From Culturomica massiliensis (GTDB lineage: Bacteria; Bacteroidota; Bacteroidia; Bacteroidales; Marinifilaceae): DNA of 64,000 nt. Of the stretch, positions 25,878-35,200 are shown piece by piece. How positions within the stretch are numbered: the stretch's first letter is position 1; the number at the start of each line of letters is the position of its first letter. The position numbers were made by a program, and so were the translations under genes. The notes below the pieces were generated by a model. That model was given only the letters and a program-made list of their open reading frames with translations. It did no database searches and was not told the origin of the DNA. The DNA is taken from assembly GCF_900091655.1 (NCBI RefSeq), contig NZ_LT594621.1, positions 1,736,001 to 1,800,000 of the forward strand, in the 5' to 3' direction.

Positions 25878-27227
25878 TCAATCTCTGTCCTGATATAGCA
25901 TGACCTTGTATCCGGATTTCAGATGCACCTTGACGGTACGCATCTTCTTGGCGATATACTGGCTCGTGCCTTGTATCAGCCCCTTGCCCAAGTCGGAGGC
26001 GAGCTGCGCCCCTGCGTTGGTGGAGATATTAATGCTGCTGCCCAGCGAGCCGCCCATGTTGGCGGCAACCTCCCTGACGGCGTTCATCTCCATCGAGTTT
26101 GGAATGAAGATGCCGGGCTGTCCGTCCGTGTCATACACCGCCAGTTCTACCGGTATAATCGTACCTGCGTACTCCAGCGAAGTAATTTCAATATCGAGTC
26201 GTTCGCCCTGAATCTTTGCCGTGCCTACCACCACTGCATTGCGGGGTATGATTTTGTCCGCCACTGCCATCGGCTCCAGCAGCCGTAATCTTACCGCCTG
26301 CCCGTCAGTCACACTCTGCGCCCCATAGACACACGCCGATATGGTGTTCCTGTCCGATACAGTCGTGACACCCACCGCCGTATTGAAACTGCGGTTGCGC
26401 TCCTGCGAGAAGGAGGCGACAAACTCAGCGTTGCTCATCGGCTGTGAGAGCGAAGATACCACCTGATGCGTTACCTGCCTGACAGGTGCAGCCGTGTTCT
26501 TTCCGGCTTTCTGCACGGGGTAAGGCTCTGCCGCCTGTCCGACAGGTGGCTGTGTGCCGTTCTGCCCGCCCATGTACTTCGCCGCCAGTTCATAGGACTT
26601 CTCCATGAGTGCCACTTGGTCATCCATAGCGGATGCCTTGCCTTTCTCGGTTTCCAGTTCCGATTCCAGCGAGGCGATACGCTCTAACAGTTCGTCCATA
26701 TCCGCATTGTCGTTCTTTGGCTGCTCGTAGAAGTTGCCGAGCGTGGCATTGAGGTCGCGGTAGGCGGCTGCGGATGATTGGATGGTCTTCGGGGCGGACT
26801 TCACATTCTCTTCCATGCCTCCGGGATTGGCAAGGTCGAAGTCCCTGCCGCTATCCGTTTCCGCCACTTCGCGGTCGAACATATAGCCCAGCTCCTGCAT
26901 GGTGCGGCTGCGGTTCTCCTGCCGTTCCTCCATCGCCCCCTGTTCGTAGGCTTTCACCTTGTCGCCGATGATCTGACGGTTCGCCTTGTCAGCGTCGGGC
27001 ATTTCGATATTGTAACCACCCGTTCCCGGTTGCTGCTCCTTGTCGGAAGACGGGGCGAATATCAGCCACATAGCACCGATGAATACCAGCACCATAGCGG
27101 GCAGCACTATCATTTTCTGACGTTTCAGCCTTTGGGCTTCGGTCAGCGGCTTGCGCTCCTTCTTCGGTTTCCCGTTGTCGGGAGCCGCCTTGTTCTCGTT
27201 TTTAGGTTCATTCTTCGTCTGTTCCAT
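25878..27227 (-). CDS. traM: Conjugative transfer protein TraM (VirB10-like)
   Basis: 449 residues. Cytoplasmic charged N-terminus, one membrane helix (about 40-60, MVLVFIGAMWLIF), a coiled-coil region (about 190-225, MDELLERIASLESELE), a Pro/Gln linker, and a C-terminal beta domain (RLRLLEPMAV, IPVELAVYDTDGQPGIFIPNS). That is the layout of VirB10-type proteins bridging inner and outer membranes. The start overlaps the end of traL by 20 nt. Confidence 0.85.
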   Translation of the reverse strand: MEQTKNEPKNENKAAPDNGKPKKERKPLTEAQRLKRQKMIVLPAMVLVFIGAMWLIFAPSSDKEQQPGTGGYNIEMPDADKANRQIIGDKVKAYEQGAMEERQENRSRTMQELGYMFDREVAETDSGRDFDLANPGGMEENVKSAPKTIQSSAAAYRDLNATLGNFYEQPKNDNADMDELLERIASLESELETEKGKASAMDDQVALMEKSYELAAKYMGGQNGTQPPVGQAAEPYPVQKAGKNTAAPVRQVTHQVVSSLSQPMSNAEFVASFSQERNRSFNTAVGVTTVSDRNTISACVYGAQSVTDGQAVRLRLLEPMAVADKIIPRNAVVVGTAKIQGERLDIEITSLEYAGTIIPVELAVYDTDGQPGIFIPNSMEMNAVREVAANMGGSLGSSINISTNAGAQLASDLGKGLIQGTSQYIAKKMRTVKVHLKSGYKVMLYQDRD

Positions 27228-27516
27228 ATAAATAAGGTATTACATTATGATTGTTTTCCGGCTTTACGGACAGTTCCACCTGTCCGGCATGGTCTGTTAC
27301 TATCCGGCTGCCGTCATTCCTGCCGATGTCATAGACAGCTTTGCCGAAGGTGTAAAGGGCAAGCACCGTGAAGGCGGCGAGCATCGCCAGCACGATGCGC
27401 TTGCGTGTTTTCGGGGGCAAACCGTCCAGATAGCCTTTGAGCCTTGCCACCAGCATTTTCTTTTTGTCGTGGAGCTTCCAGTACGCACGCCAAAATGATT
27501 TTCTGATTTTCTTCAT
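27208..27516 (-). CDS. traL: Conjugative transfer protein TraL (DUF3989 type)
   Basis: 102 residues from ATG 27516. Basic N-terminus (KKIRKSFWRAYWKLHDKKK), one membrane helix (about 42-62) and a short periplasmic tail. Family and place match CTnDOT TraL. A longer open frame upstream overlaps traK and is not used. It overlaps traM by 20 nt. Confidence 0.78.
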   Translation of the reverse strand: MKKIRKSFWRAYWKLHDKKKMLVARLKGYLDGLPPKTRKRIVLAMLAAFTVLALYTFGKAVYDIGRNDGSRIVTDHAGQVELSVKPENNHNVIPYLYGTDEE

Positions 27517-27521
27517 GTCCG

Positions 27522-28145
27522 TTACCTTTTGATGGTTTGTAAATCCTTGTTCTCGATGATGGTGAAGCCCTCGATGGTGAAACCGTTGGGATTGTCGTCC
27601 GAACGGGACGAGTTCAAAAGGCGGCACGTGGTCACGAGGCTGCGCTCGGTGACGTTGCTCTGCCGGATGATCTTCTGCGTGGCGTAGGTCACGGCACGGT
27701 AGGGATAGCCGTTGAAGTCGCACACCACGCTGTCCACCTTCAGCACTTGGTTGATGTTCCCGGCGATGATGCGGTTGTAGTACCCTTTCTCGGCGAAGTC
27801 CGAATAGTAGTTGTACACGCTTTTGTCCGCTAATAGCAGGGCGCGTTTCACATTATGCTCTATCGCGCTCTTTTCGGGTGAGAGCGTGAAGAACAGCTCG
27901 TGGAAACGGCGCACGTGTTCCCTCGCTTCTGCCGGACGGTTCTGCGACAAGTCTTGCGAGAGAGCCAGCATCAGCGACTTGCCGTTGTCCAGCACGTAAA
28001 TCTTTTCCCGTTGCCGCTCCGCGAAGCGGTAGGAACTCCACACGCTCCATACCGTTATTACGGCACACAACGAGAGGAAGACGATACCGAACAGGCGTAT
28101 CTGCCTGAACGATGATTCGATGTTTTTAAGTGACTTAAATTCCAT
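27522..28145 (-). CDS. traK: Conjugative transfer protein TraK (VirB8-like)
   Basis: 207 residues with one N-terminal membrane helix (about 18-38). The periplasmic part contains KIYVLDNGKSL, HVRRFHELFFTLSP and KGYYNRIIAGN, all shared in position with the TraK homologue at 59481 of element 2. VirB8-like inner-membrane assembly factor of the channel by family knowledge. Confidence 0.85.
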   Translation of the reverse strand: MEFKSLKNIESSFRQIRLFGIVFLSLCAVITVWSVWSSYRFAERQREKIYVLDNGKSLMLALSQDLSQNRPAEAREHVRRFHELFFTLSPEKSAIEHNVKRALLLADKSVYNYYSDFAEKGYYNRIIAGNINQVLKVDSVVCDFNGYPYRAVTYATQKIIRQSNVTERSLVTTCRLLNSSRSDDNPNGFTIEGFTIIENKDLQTIKR

Positions 28146-28176
28146 TGTTGTTTATTCGTTTTTAATTGTCAGTTGA

Positions 28177-29181
28177 TTATTTCAGTAGTTTCCCGGCACG
28201 TCCGACCACGTTTCCTGCGGCTGCGCCCGCCACGCTGCCCGCCATACTTCCGGCTCGTCCTGCCGTCTGGTTCACGTTGCGACCGTAGCTTCCCATGCCT
28301 CCGGCTTGGATAATCCAGCCTGCTACCGTGGGGATGGTGAAGTAACCAATGATGCCGATTATCATGAAGACGATGTACACCCCGTCGCTCGAATCCAGCG
28401 AGAAGTTCGGGTCAGCCTGCATCCGTTCGATGTCGCTTTGCAGCATCAGCACTTGTATCTTCGCCAGTATGGTGCTGAACATATCCGACACGGGCAGCCA
28501 CAGATAGACCTGTATGTAGCGGCATATCCACTGTGTAAGCGTGCTTTGGAAGCCGTCCCACACCGATATGGCGAAGGCTATCGGACCGAGTATCGCCAGC
28601 ACCACGAGGAAGAACGTGCGGATGGTGTCTATCACGAGGGCGGCGGCTTGGAACATCAGTTCCAGTATCTCGCGGAAGAAGTCGCGGATGCCCTTCTTCA
28701 TGTTGTACATCCCGCGCTCGATGTACATCCCCGCCATCGTCACCATGTCGCCGGGCGACCAGCCCAGTTCTTCCAGTTGTTTGTCAAACTCCTCATTTGA
28801 CACGAGGTAGGCGGTTTCGGGATTGCGCATCATCGCTTCGTACTCCAGTTTGTCCTTCTGCTCACGGTATCGGTTCATGTCCAGCGTTTCCGCCTCCAGC
28901 ATCTTTGCCGTACCCTGCACGACGGGCGACATGATGCTGTTTATCGTACCCAGTACCACCGTCGGAAAGAACATGATGCACAGACCGATAGCGAACGGGC
29001 GGAGCATAGGGAACACGTCTATCGGTTCGGCTCTCGCCAGCGACTGCCATACCCGGTAGGCCACATAAAAGAGTGCGCCCAGCCCGGCGATGCCTTTCGC
29101 CACGCCCGCCATGTCCCCGCATAGCGGCATCATCTGTTCGTAGAGCGAGCGCAGAATTTGGTGAAGGTTGTCGAAATTCAT
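28177..29181 (-). CDS. traJ: Conjugative transfer protein TraJ (polytopic, VirB6-like role)
   Basis: 334 residues with about five to seven membrane helices. The segment EPIDVFPMLRPFAIGL (about 53-68) is matched by EPLDVMKLFRPLAVSI in the TraJ homologue of element 2. Ends in a Gly/Ala-rich tail (MAGSVAGAAAGNVVGRAG). Likely inner-membrane channel component. It starts 3 nt after traI. Confidence 0.84.
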   Translation of the reverse strand: MNFDNLHQILRSLYEQMMPLCGDMAGVAKGIAGLGALFYVAYRVWQSLARAEPIDVFPMLRPFAIGLCIMFFPTVVLGTINSIMSPVVQGTAKMLEAETLDMNRYREQKDKLEYEAMMRNPETAYLVSNEEFDKQLEELGWSPGDMVTMAGMYIERGMYNMKKGIRDFFREILELMFQAAALVIDTIRTFFLVVLAILGPIAFAISVWDGFQSTLTQWICRYIQVYLWLPVSDMFSTILAKIQVLMLQSDIERMQADPNFSLDSSDGVYIVFMIIGIIGYFTIPTVAGWIIQAGGMGSYGRNVNQTAGRAGSMAGSVAGAAAGNVVGRAGKLLK

Positions 29182-29184
29182 AGG

Positions 29185-29814
29185 CTACCAATATCTTTCG
29201 TTCATGTTCCCGTACAGCCCTATGATGCGGTCAAGGTCGTTTTTCTTCTTCGCACGCAGGTAACTCACGCTAATGTTCTTGTTGGTGTAGTAGCTCACGA
29301 GGTTGCGGTAACGCTTCATTTTGGAGTAGCAGCGTTCCACCACGTCCATGCGCTCCTTGTCCGTCATGGAGAGCGTGGTGATATTCACCACATTCTTCAG
29401 TTCCGTCAGCACATCGTTGGATTCCTCCAATAACTTGGTGTAGCCAAAGGCGATGGCTCCCAGTTCCTCCACCGTGAAGTTGTCGTCACGCATCATCTTC
29501 TGGAAACTGGTCACATAGGTGTCGGTGATGTCACCCACCATCAGGATGGTCTGCTGCACCTTCCGGGCGTCCTTTACCAGATTGTTCACGGATTTGAGTG
29601 CGTCGTAATACTTCTTGCCCTGTTCGTAAATCTTCACGGTCTCTTGAAAATTTTTTATCATATTTTGGGCGGTCGTGGAAGTGTGTACCACGTTCTTCGA
29701 GGTGTTCACGATGCTCTGCGCGATGTTGGACGGGTCTATCACCGCCCACTGTGCGCTTGCCCTGCCGACTGCAAACAGGCACAGGCAGATAATAAGTGTT
29801 ATTCTTGTTCTCAT
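29185..29814 (-). CDS. traI: Conjugative transfer protein TraI (DUF4141 type)
   Basis: 209 residues from ATG 29814; an upstream in-frame ATG at 29841 would run through the leader motif. Signal peptide (cleavage near ASAQW), then a mainly helical protein (IVNTSKNVVHTSTTAQNMIKN). VirB5-like in its place and character. The 241-residue exported protein at 56379 of element 2 is similar in layout and may be its counterpart. Confidence 0.8.
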   Translation of the reverse strand: MRTRITLIICLCLFAVGRASAQWAVIDPSNIAQSIVNTSKNVVHTSTTAQNMIKNFQETVKIYEQGKKYYDALKSVNNLVKDARKVQQTILMVGDITDTYVTSFQKMMRDDNFTVEELGAIAFGYTKLLEESNDVLTELKNVVNITTLSMTDKERMDVVERCYSKMKRYRNLVSYYTNKNISVSYLRAKKKNDLDRIIGLYGNMNERYW

Positions 29815-29816
29815 GT

Positions 29817-29834
29817 TACTTTGGATTTTAGTGG
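29817..29834 (-). promoter_or_regulatory. Conserved leader motif before traI
   Basis: Minus-strand CCACTAAAATCCAAAGTA, identical over 18 bases to the motif before traN, ends 2 nt before the traI ATG. Confidence 0.6.
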
Positions 29835-29844
29835 ATTTCATTAT

Positions 29845-30234
29845 TTATTGCTCGCCTATCGGATGGTCCGGTTTCGGGTTCACACGCACGTAGTCCCCGT
29901 TCGGCGAGAAGGTCAGGATGTCCGTCGCCTCGTTGTAGGACACGTCGATGCGGAATCCGGTGTTCATGAACAGATTGCCGTTCTCCTCCTGCAAGAGATA
30001 GGTTTCCGGCTTCAGCTTGCGGCGGATGCCGCTCCGCTTGAATACCGTCACCTTATAGGCTTCGCCCTCCTTGTAGATAAGCACGTCGGGCTTGCCCTCC
30101 ACACTCTCCCAGTTTCCGCAAAGCAGGTCGCGTCGGTTGTCCGTTATGTCGCAGGATTGCAGCACCATGACCGCCAGCCCGATTAAACACTTGCTGACTT
30201 GCAGCATTTTCGTTCTTGATATACTCATACGCAT
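29845..30234 (-). CDS. traH: TraH-like lipoprotein (DUF3876 type)
   Basis: 129 residues. A lipobox VLQSC near residue 28 marks a lipoprotein. Beta-rich rest with GNWESVEG and FSPNGDYVRV. Family DUF3876 and position between traG and traI fit CTnDOT TraH. The start might be one of two later Met codons (M3 or M10). Confidence 0.7.
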   Translation of the reverse strand: MRMSISRTKMLQVSKCLIGLAVMVLQSCDITDNRRDLLCGNWESVEGKPDVLIYKEGEAYKVTVFKRSGIRRKLKPETYLLQEENGNLFMNTGFRIDVSYNEATDILTFSPNGDYVRVNPKPDHPIGEQ

Positions 30235-30265
30235 TTTCTTTTTTAGTTGATGAATCTGTTTCTAT

Positions 30266-32770
30266 TTATTCCTTTTTTCTCCGCCTTTCGGCAAGCTGCC
30301 GGATGACGGCTTCAATGTCGCCGCCCAACTGTTCCGCCAGACGGTAAACCTCTACTTTTTCCGTTTCTTCGGTGGTGTACGCCAGATACTCTTCAGCACT
30401 AACTTCGGTGGCATAGACTGCCGACTGCGTGCCGCCCAGTCCTATCCACACTTCCTTGTAGAGCCTTGACGGGTTGTTCGCCATGTTGATGGAGAGTATC
30501 TGCGACTTCTCTTTCTCCGTCAGACCCAACAGGGACTGTATGGCATCAAACTTGTTCATGTACTTCCGCTGGTCAAGGAGTATCTTGCAGTCGGAGTTGT
30601 TGATGATGCTCTCCTTGACGACGGGCGAGGAAATGATGTCGTCCACCTCCTGCGTCACCACGATTGCCTCCCCGTAATACTTGCGCACGGTCTTGTACAT
30701 ATAGCGCAGGTACTCAGCCATGTTCGCCGAAGATAGAGCCTTCCAAGCCTCTTCCACTATCAACTGTTTCCTTACGCCTTTCAATCGGCGCATCTTGTTG
30801 ATGAAGGCTTCCATGATGATGATGGTCACCACAGGGAAAAGCTCGCGATTCTCCTTTATACTGTCAATCTCGAAGACGATGAACCGCTTGCCGAGCAGGT
30901 CTATGTTCTCCGTGGAGTTGAGCAGGAAGTCGTAGCGTCCGCCCCGGTAATACTGCCGCATGGTAGTGAGCATATTGTCGATGTTGAAGTCGGACTTCTC
31001 CACCTTTATCTCACGTTCTGCCAGTTCGCGGCGGTAGTCGTCGCGCATATACTCATAGAAGGTGTTGAACGAGGGGACGATGCTCCTGTCAGCCCTGATA
31101 CGCTCGATATAGGCGTTCACCGCACTGCCCAGTTCACCGCTTTCCGTCTTCGTCACCTTGTCGTCCTCCGACTTCCAGAGCGTCAGCAGCAATGTCTTGA
31201 TGCTGTCCTTCTTCTCCACGTCAAACACGTAATCATCGGTGTAGAACGGGTTGAACGAAATCGGTTTCTCCTCCGTGTAGGTGAAGTACACGCCGTCCGC
31301 CCCGTTTGTCTTGCGCCGGATCATTTCGCACAAGCCCTGATAGGAGTTTCCCGTGTCCACCAGTACCACGTGCGTACCCTGCTCGTAGTATTGCCTCACG
31401 AGGTGGTTCATAAAGAAGGATTTGCCGCTGCCCGAAGGACCCAACACGAACTTGTTGCGGTTGGTCGTGATACCCCGCTTCATCGGCAGGTCGCTGATGT
31501 CGAGGTGCAACGGTTTTCCCGTAAGCCTGTCCACCATCTTGATGCCGAAGGGCGAGAGCGAGCTGCGGTAGTTGGTTTCCTCCGTGAAGAGGCACACCGC
31601 CTGCTCGATGAAGGTGTGGAAACTCTCTTCTGCCGGGAAGTCCGCCGCATTGCCGGGCATCGCCGCCCAGTAGAGTGTCGGGCAGTCGATGGTGTTGTGG
31701 CGCGGCACGCACTCCATGCTTGCCAGCTGGCTGCCCACATCGTTCTTGATATGCTTCAGTTCCTCCGCGTCATCGCTCCACGCCATGACGTTGAAGTGCG
31801 CCCGTACCGAGGTCAGCCCGTAGGAATGGGCTTCGTTCAGGTACTGGTCTATCCACTCGCGGTTGATGCTGTTGCTCCGGCTGTATCGGGATAGCGACTG
31901 CATATTCCTTGCGGACTTCTCGAACTTCTGCAAATTTTCCTCGCTGTTGTCGATAATCACATACTGGTTATAGATGTGGTTGCAGGAAAGCAGCAGCCCC
32001 ACGGGGGAGGCGAAGGAGAGGCGACAGTCCGAGCGGTCGGTGGAGAGTTTCTCGTAGCGGATGTCGGTAGCCACCTTTCCGGGCATATCCTCCGCGTCGG
32101 AGAGGGTGTGCAGGCACAGGCGGTTGTCACCGATACGCATTTCTTTTGCCGAGAGGTCGATGTCCTGCAAGGTCGTGTCGCCTTCGGGCATGAGCGAGAA
32201 GTAACGCTCTATCAGCCCGGCGGACTTCTCCGTCCCGACAATCTCGTCGGTGGAGAGGCGGCGCAGCCTCACAAAGCCGCTGTCGTTCATGATGCGCTCG
32301 AACTGTTCGGCGGCCTCCATGAACTTCCCGGCGGTTTCCTTGTCCAGCTCCTTCGGGATGATATGTCCCCGGCACAGCGTACTGAAGTTGCTCTGCATAC
32401 GGTTACGTTCTTTCGTCGTCTTGGTCAAGTAGAGATAGCAGGAGTGTTTCAGGTACGGACGCTCGTTGAAGTGGCGTTCAAAGGAACGGCTCAAGAAACT
32501 CATGTCGTCCTTCTGTAACTCCGGCATATATTTCTCCTTGATGAACCAATCCTGCTTATGCACGACGCAGAAGTACGGCAGCACCTTGATAGCCTTGCAC
32601 CAGCAGCCGTGTATCGCCTCGTACTCTGCGCCCGTCACGGTGTAAAGCTCCGGCAGTTCCACCTCAAAAGCCACCGTGATGTCGGCGTCTTTGGAGATGA
32701 TGCAGCCATGCTCCACCGCCAGCAGGGGGAACTTGTTTTCCAGTGTTATCATTTTGGATGTATTTCTCAT
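30266..32770 (-). CDS. traG: TraG, VirB4-like conjugation ATPase
   Basis: 834 residues from ATG 32770, which overlaps the traF stop by 4 nt; the longer open frame upstream runs through traF. Walker A LGPSGSGKSFF near residue 442 and Walker B RKQLIVEEAWKAL near residue 673, plus a conserved VVTQEVDDIISS. Energises pilus assembly and substrate transfer at the inner membrane. Element 2 has a homologue of 901 residues at 50643. Confidence 0.93.
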   Translation of the reverse strand: MRNTSKMITLENKFPLLAVEHGCIISKDADITVAFEVELPELYTVTGAEYEAIHGCWCKAIKVLPYFCVVHKQDWFIKEKYMPELQKDDMSFLSRSFERHFNERPYLKHSCYLYLTKTTKERNRMQSNFSTLCRGHIIPKELDKETAGKFMEAAEQFERIMNDSGFVRLRRLSTDEIVGTEKSAGLIERYFSLMPEGDTTLQDIDLSAKEMRIGDNRLCLHTLSDAEDMPGKVATDIRYEKLSTDRSDCRLSFASPVGLLLSCNHIYNQYVIIDNSEENLQKFEKSARNMQSLSRYSRSNSINREWIDQYLNEAHSYGLTSVRAHFNVMAWSDDAEELKHIKNDVGSQLASMECVPRHNTIDCPTLYWAAMPGNAADFPAEESFHTFIEQAVCLFTEETNYRSSLSPFGIKMVDRLTGKPLHLDISDLPMKRGITTNRNKFVLGPSGSGKSFFMNHLVRQYYEQGTHVVLVDTGNSYQGLCEMIRRKTNGADGVYFTYTEEKPISFNPFYTDDYVFDVEKKDSIKTLLLTLWKSEDDKVTKTESGELGSAVNAYIERIRADRSIVPSFNTFYEYMRDDYRRELAEREIKVEKSDFNIDNMLTTMRQYYRGGRYDFLLNSTENIDLLGKRFIVFEIDSIKENRELFPVVTIIIMEAFINKMRRLKGVRKQLIVEEAWKALSSANMAEYLRYMYKTVRKYYGEAIVVTQEVDDIISSPVVKESIINNSDCKILLDQRKYMNKFDAIQSLLGLTEKEKSQILSINMANNPSRLYKEVWIGLGGTQSAVYATEVSAEEYLAYTTEETEKVEVYRLAEQLGGDIEAVIRQLAERRRKKE

Positions 32771-33099
32771 GTCGTTTCTTCCTTTCGTTGCCGTTTGAGT
32801 AATCGGGTGATCCGCCGTCGGTTGATAAGGTATCGGGGATGGCTCCTTGCCGCTCCCAATTTCATCAGCCCGTGTTCGCCGTACCGGGCGTTCAGCGCGA
32901 AGGTCTGCCATACGAGGACGGAAGACGATGCCGCGCCGAAGCCGATACATATCCACTGGTCGATGCCGACCATATAGAGGATGACGAACAGGACGAAGAG
33001 AGCCAGCAGACCTCCACAGAAGATGAAGAGGTACTGAGCCTTCAAACCCTTGAACTCGACCGGACGGCCGATACCCTTGTTTATCGGGTATTCAGCCAT
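32767..33099 (-). CDS. traF: Conjugative transfer protein TraF (DUF4133, VirB3-like)
   Basis: 110 residues from ATG 33099. Starts AEYPINKGIGRPVEFKGLKAQY, the family signature, then two adjacent membrane helices (about 25-65), then a basic tail. VirB3-like partner of TraG. Overlaps traG by 4 nt. Confidence 0.84.
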   Translation of the reverse strand: MAEYPINKGIGRPVEFKGLKAQYLFIFCGGLLALFVLFVILYMVGIDQWICIGFGAASSSVLVWQTFALNARYGEHGLMKLGAARSHPRYLINRRRITRLLKRQRKEETT

Positions 33100-33109
33100 A
33101 CATTGTTTA

Positions 33110-33421
33110 TTAAAGGAAGAATGAGCGCAGGATAGTGGCGGCGACAATCAAGAAGATACAAGCCCCGAACCACGAGGCGGCGGTCTTCGAGGTGTCCGGG
33201 TCTCCGGACGAGAATTTTCCGTACACTTTCACGCCACCGATAAGCCCGACTACCGCGCCGATGGCGTAGATTAATTTCGTGCCGGGGTCGAAATACGAAC
33301 TCACCATAGAGGTGGCTTCGTTGATGCCAGCCAGACCGTTTCCCTGTGCGAAAGCGGAGGCGGTTGCGGCAATCATAAGTGCCGCAGCGATGATTAACTT
33401 TTGTCTGATGTTCTTGTTCAT
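33110..33421 (-). CDS. traE: Conjugative transfer protein TraE (DUF4134, pilin-like)
   Basis: 103 residues: signal sequence ending SAFAQ and two hydrophobic helices (about 48-66 and 84-102) joined by a short polar loop (GKFSSGDPDTSK). Small exported two-helix layout is that of VirB2-type pilins. It has two homologues in element 2 (49479 and 49852). Confidence 0.84.
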   Translation of the reverse strand: MNKNIRQKLIIAAALMIAATASAFAQGNGLAGINEATSMVSSYFDPGTKLIYAIGAVVGLIGGVKVYGKFSSGDPDTSKTAASWFGACIFLIVAATILRSFFL

Positions 33422-33622
33422 AAACTGTTCTTTTTTGTGCCGTCCAAAGGGTGGATAGTCCTTTTTCGGGCGGTTGATACTTGATTACTTTACTTTGGTT
33501 TTAGTGGTTGCCCGTTTGTTTCTACGGACTTGGGGCTGTCCGTTGCGGGTTGGCTGTACCTTGTACCGCCGTGCGCGTGGGTGTCGTCATTTTACGTTTT
33601 CATTTCCATTCTTTTTTAGTTG
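33422..33622 (-). other. traD-traE spacer with a leader-motif variant
   Basis: 200 nt without a gene inside the transfer operon, an unusual gap compared with the 0-30 nt elsewhere. On the minus strand CCACTAAAACCAAAGTA lies at 33491-33507, one base shorter than the motif before traI and traN, but 70 nt from the traE start. A new promoter or a processing site for the pilin-TraG part of the operon is possible. Confidence 0.4.
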
Positions 33623-34363
33623 TTATACATAGTTTCGGAAGTCGAACTCCTCGATGTTGTCGGGAATCACGAACACCTTTTCCTTTTGTTGTGTCACGGT
33701 CATGTTCACCGTGTCCACGAAAACTGCCATCGCCTTTGCAATCCTCTCGCTCATTGCTTCATCGGTCAGGCGTTCCGTTATTCTTGTGAAAAGCTCTGTC
33801 CCGTCCAGTTCCGTCATGACCTTTCCGGCGTGTCGCATTTCCTCATCGGATGGTGATTCCTTCCGTATGGTGTGTACTGCCATGTCAATATCCTCGAAGC
33901 TACTTCCCGAAGCCTGCTTTTTGTCTGGTTCTTCATCCTCCGGTTCATCTTCTCCGTACTCCAGTTCCGAGGGCGGGATGCTCGTGAAGGTTTCATCGAG
34001 TTTGTCCTCCGGTACTTGTGTCGGGCGTGAGACGGTTTCCGTGTTTCCGTCGTCAAAAGTAGCCTCTTCCTCCGACAGCTCAATGCCTTTTTCCGAAGTG
34101 GCGGCTTCTTGCGTCGGTATGGCAGCGGTTGTCCGGGTCGATGCCATCTTGAAACGGCTCTTGCCAATGATGTCCGAGGTGTCTGCGTGAGGTATTTCCT
34201 TATCCTTTCCTTGCTCTGCCACCGTACTGTCCAATGACCGCCACAGCCCGGCAATATGTCTGAAGAAACGGATGAGCTTCGTGTCCATGATGCGGTCATA
34301 GAACAGCAGAAACAGAAACCACACGTTGCAAGCAACCGATACGATTAAAAACGCCTTTGTCAT
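33623..34363 (-). CDS. traD: TraD-like membrane-anchored acidic protein
   Basis: 246 residues. One N-terminal membrane helix (about 5-23, FLIVSVACNVWFLFLLF) and a long acidic, low-complexity cytoplasmic part (SEEEATFDDGN, EDEPEDEEPDK), then a helical end. Place after traC fits CTnDOT traD. Function unknown. Overlaps traC by 4 nt. Confidence 0.68.
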   Translation of the reverse strand: MTKAFLIVSVACNVWFLFLLFYDRIMDTKLIRFFRHIAGLWRSLDSTVAEQGKDKEIPHADTSDIIGKSRFKMASTRTTAAIPTQEAATSEKGIELSEEEATFDDGNTETVSRPTQVPEDKLDETFTSIPPSELEYGEDEPEDEEPDKKQASGSSFEDIDMAVHTIRKESPSDEEMRHAGKVMTELDGTELFTRITERLTDEAMSERIAKAMAVFVDTVNMTVTQQKEKVFVIPDNIEEFDFRNYV

Positions 34364-34722
34364 AATCTTACTTTTTGGGCGTTTTCAATCTGTTCCATGT
34401 ACTGCTGCCCGTATTGTCGGAAATGGTCGCGGAGGATGTTATCCACAAACTTGCCGATGCTCAAACCGTTTCCCATCCGACTGGTAACGATAGCGACTTT
34501 CTCATGAATTTCTCGGCTGATGTATATACATTGCCGCGTTTTGATTTCCGATGCTTGCAGGAAAGTCGAGAGCGGTTTGTCTCTGCCTTTATCCTTGCGG
34601 AAGTCAACGTCGGTATTTTCCTGTCCGTAGTCGGTTACACACTTTGCTGCACGGACAGCGGTTCTTTCACTCTTTCCTGTTTGCAGATACTCAGCCTGAC
34701 GGTTCTTATTTGTTCTTTTCAT
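34360..34722 (-). CDS. traC: TraC, DUF3408-type protein
   Basis: 120 residues. The C-terminal 70 residues (IYISREIHEKVAIV, GLSIGKFVDNILRDHFRQY) match DUF3408 and look like a ribbon-helix-helix-type DNA-binding fold. Sister of traB just upstream; possible role in DNA partition or regulation near the origin of transfer. Confidence 0.75.
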   Translation of the reverse strand: MKRTNKNRQAEYLQTGKSERTAVRAAKCVTDYGQENTDVDFRKDKGRDKPLSTFLQASEIKTRQCIYISREIHEKVAIVTSRMGNGLSIGKFVDNILRDHFRQYGQQYMEQIENAQKVRL

Positions 34723-34745
34723 ACTTCTTTGTTGTTTTTGAGTGT

Positions 34746-35195
34746 TTATAAATTATAGGATTCCATGTGCCGTTTGAACGATTCGGCTATCTCGTCTTGG
34801 AACAGCGTGAAATGGTGTGTCAGCACGTTGTCAAGAAATGCCGCGATAGTCACTTCGTTGCCTCCGATTACATGAAGCATCTTCTGTATGCGGTCGTGGT
34901 ACTCCTTGCGGATATAGACCTGCTTGCCGAGCCTTGCCGTGATATTGGAACCGCATATGAATACTGTGTCATAATCCAATTTTTCCGGCTTGCTGTTCCT
35001 GCGCCTGCGTTCCGGCTCCTCTTTGGAGTGCGAGGCGGGTGGAGAAACGGCTTCTTGTATCGCTTCTTTCGGAGGTGGGACAGGAGCGTTCCCGTCCGTG
35101 CTTCTCGCTTCCGGCGGAATGCTTGTATCGTCCAGTCGAAATGAGTTGATTACGGCTTCGCTGTCGATGTCCTCGATTCTTGTTTTCTTTGCCAT
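34746..35195 (-). CDS. traB: TraB, DUF3408-type protein
   Basis: 149 residues. Pro/Ser-rich N-terminus, basic centre (PERRRRNSKPEK), and a DUF3408 end (VYIRKEYHDRIQKML, VTIAAFLDNVLTHHF). Same fold as TraC. Starts 5 nt after traA ends. Confidence 0.75.
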   Translation of the reverse strand: MAKKTRIEDIDSEAVINSFRLDDTSIPPEARSTDGNAPVPPPKEAIQEAVSPPASHSKEEPERRRRNSKPEKLDYDTVFICGSNITARLGKQVYIRKEYHDRIQKMLHVIGGNEVTIAAFLDNVLTHHFTLFQDEIAESFKRHMESYNL

Positions 35196-35200
35196 GCCGT

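Noticed and set aside
28306..28800. Long plus-strand open frame opposite traJ
   Set aside because: Antisense to a coherent membrane protein gene; composition (His/Arg-rich) is typical of an opposite-strand shadow in G+C-rich DNA.
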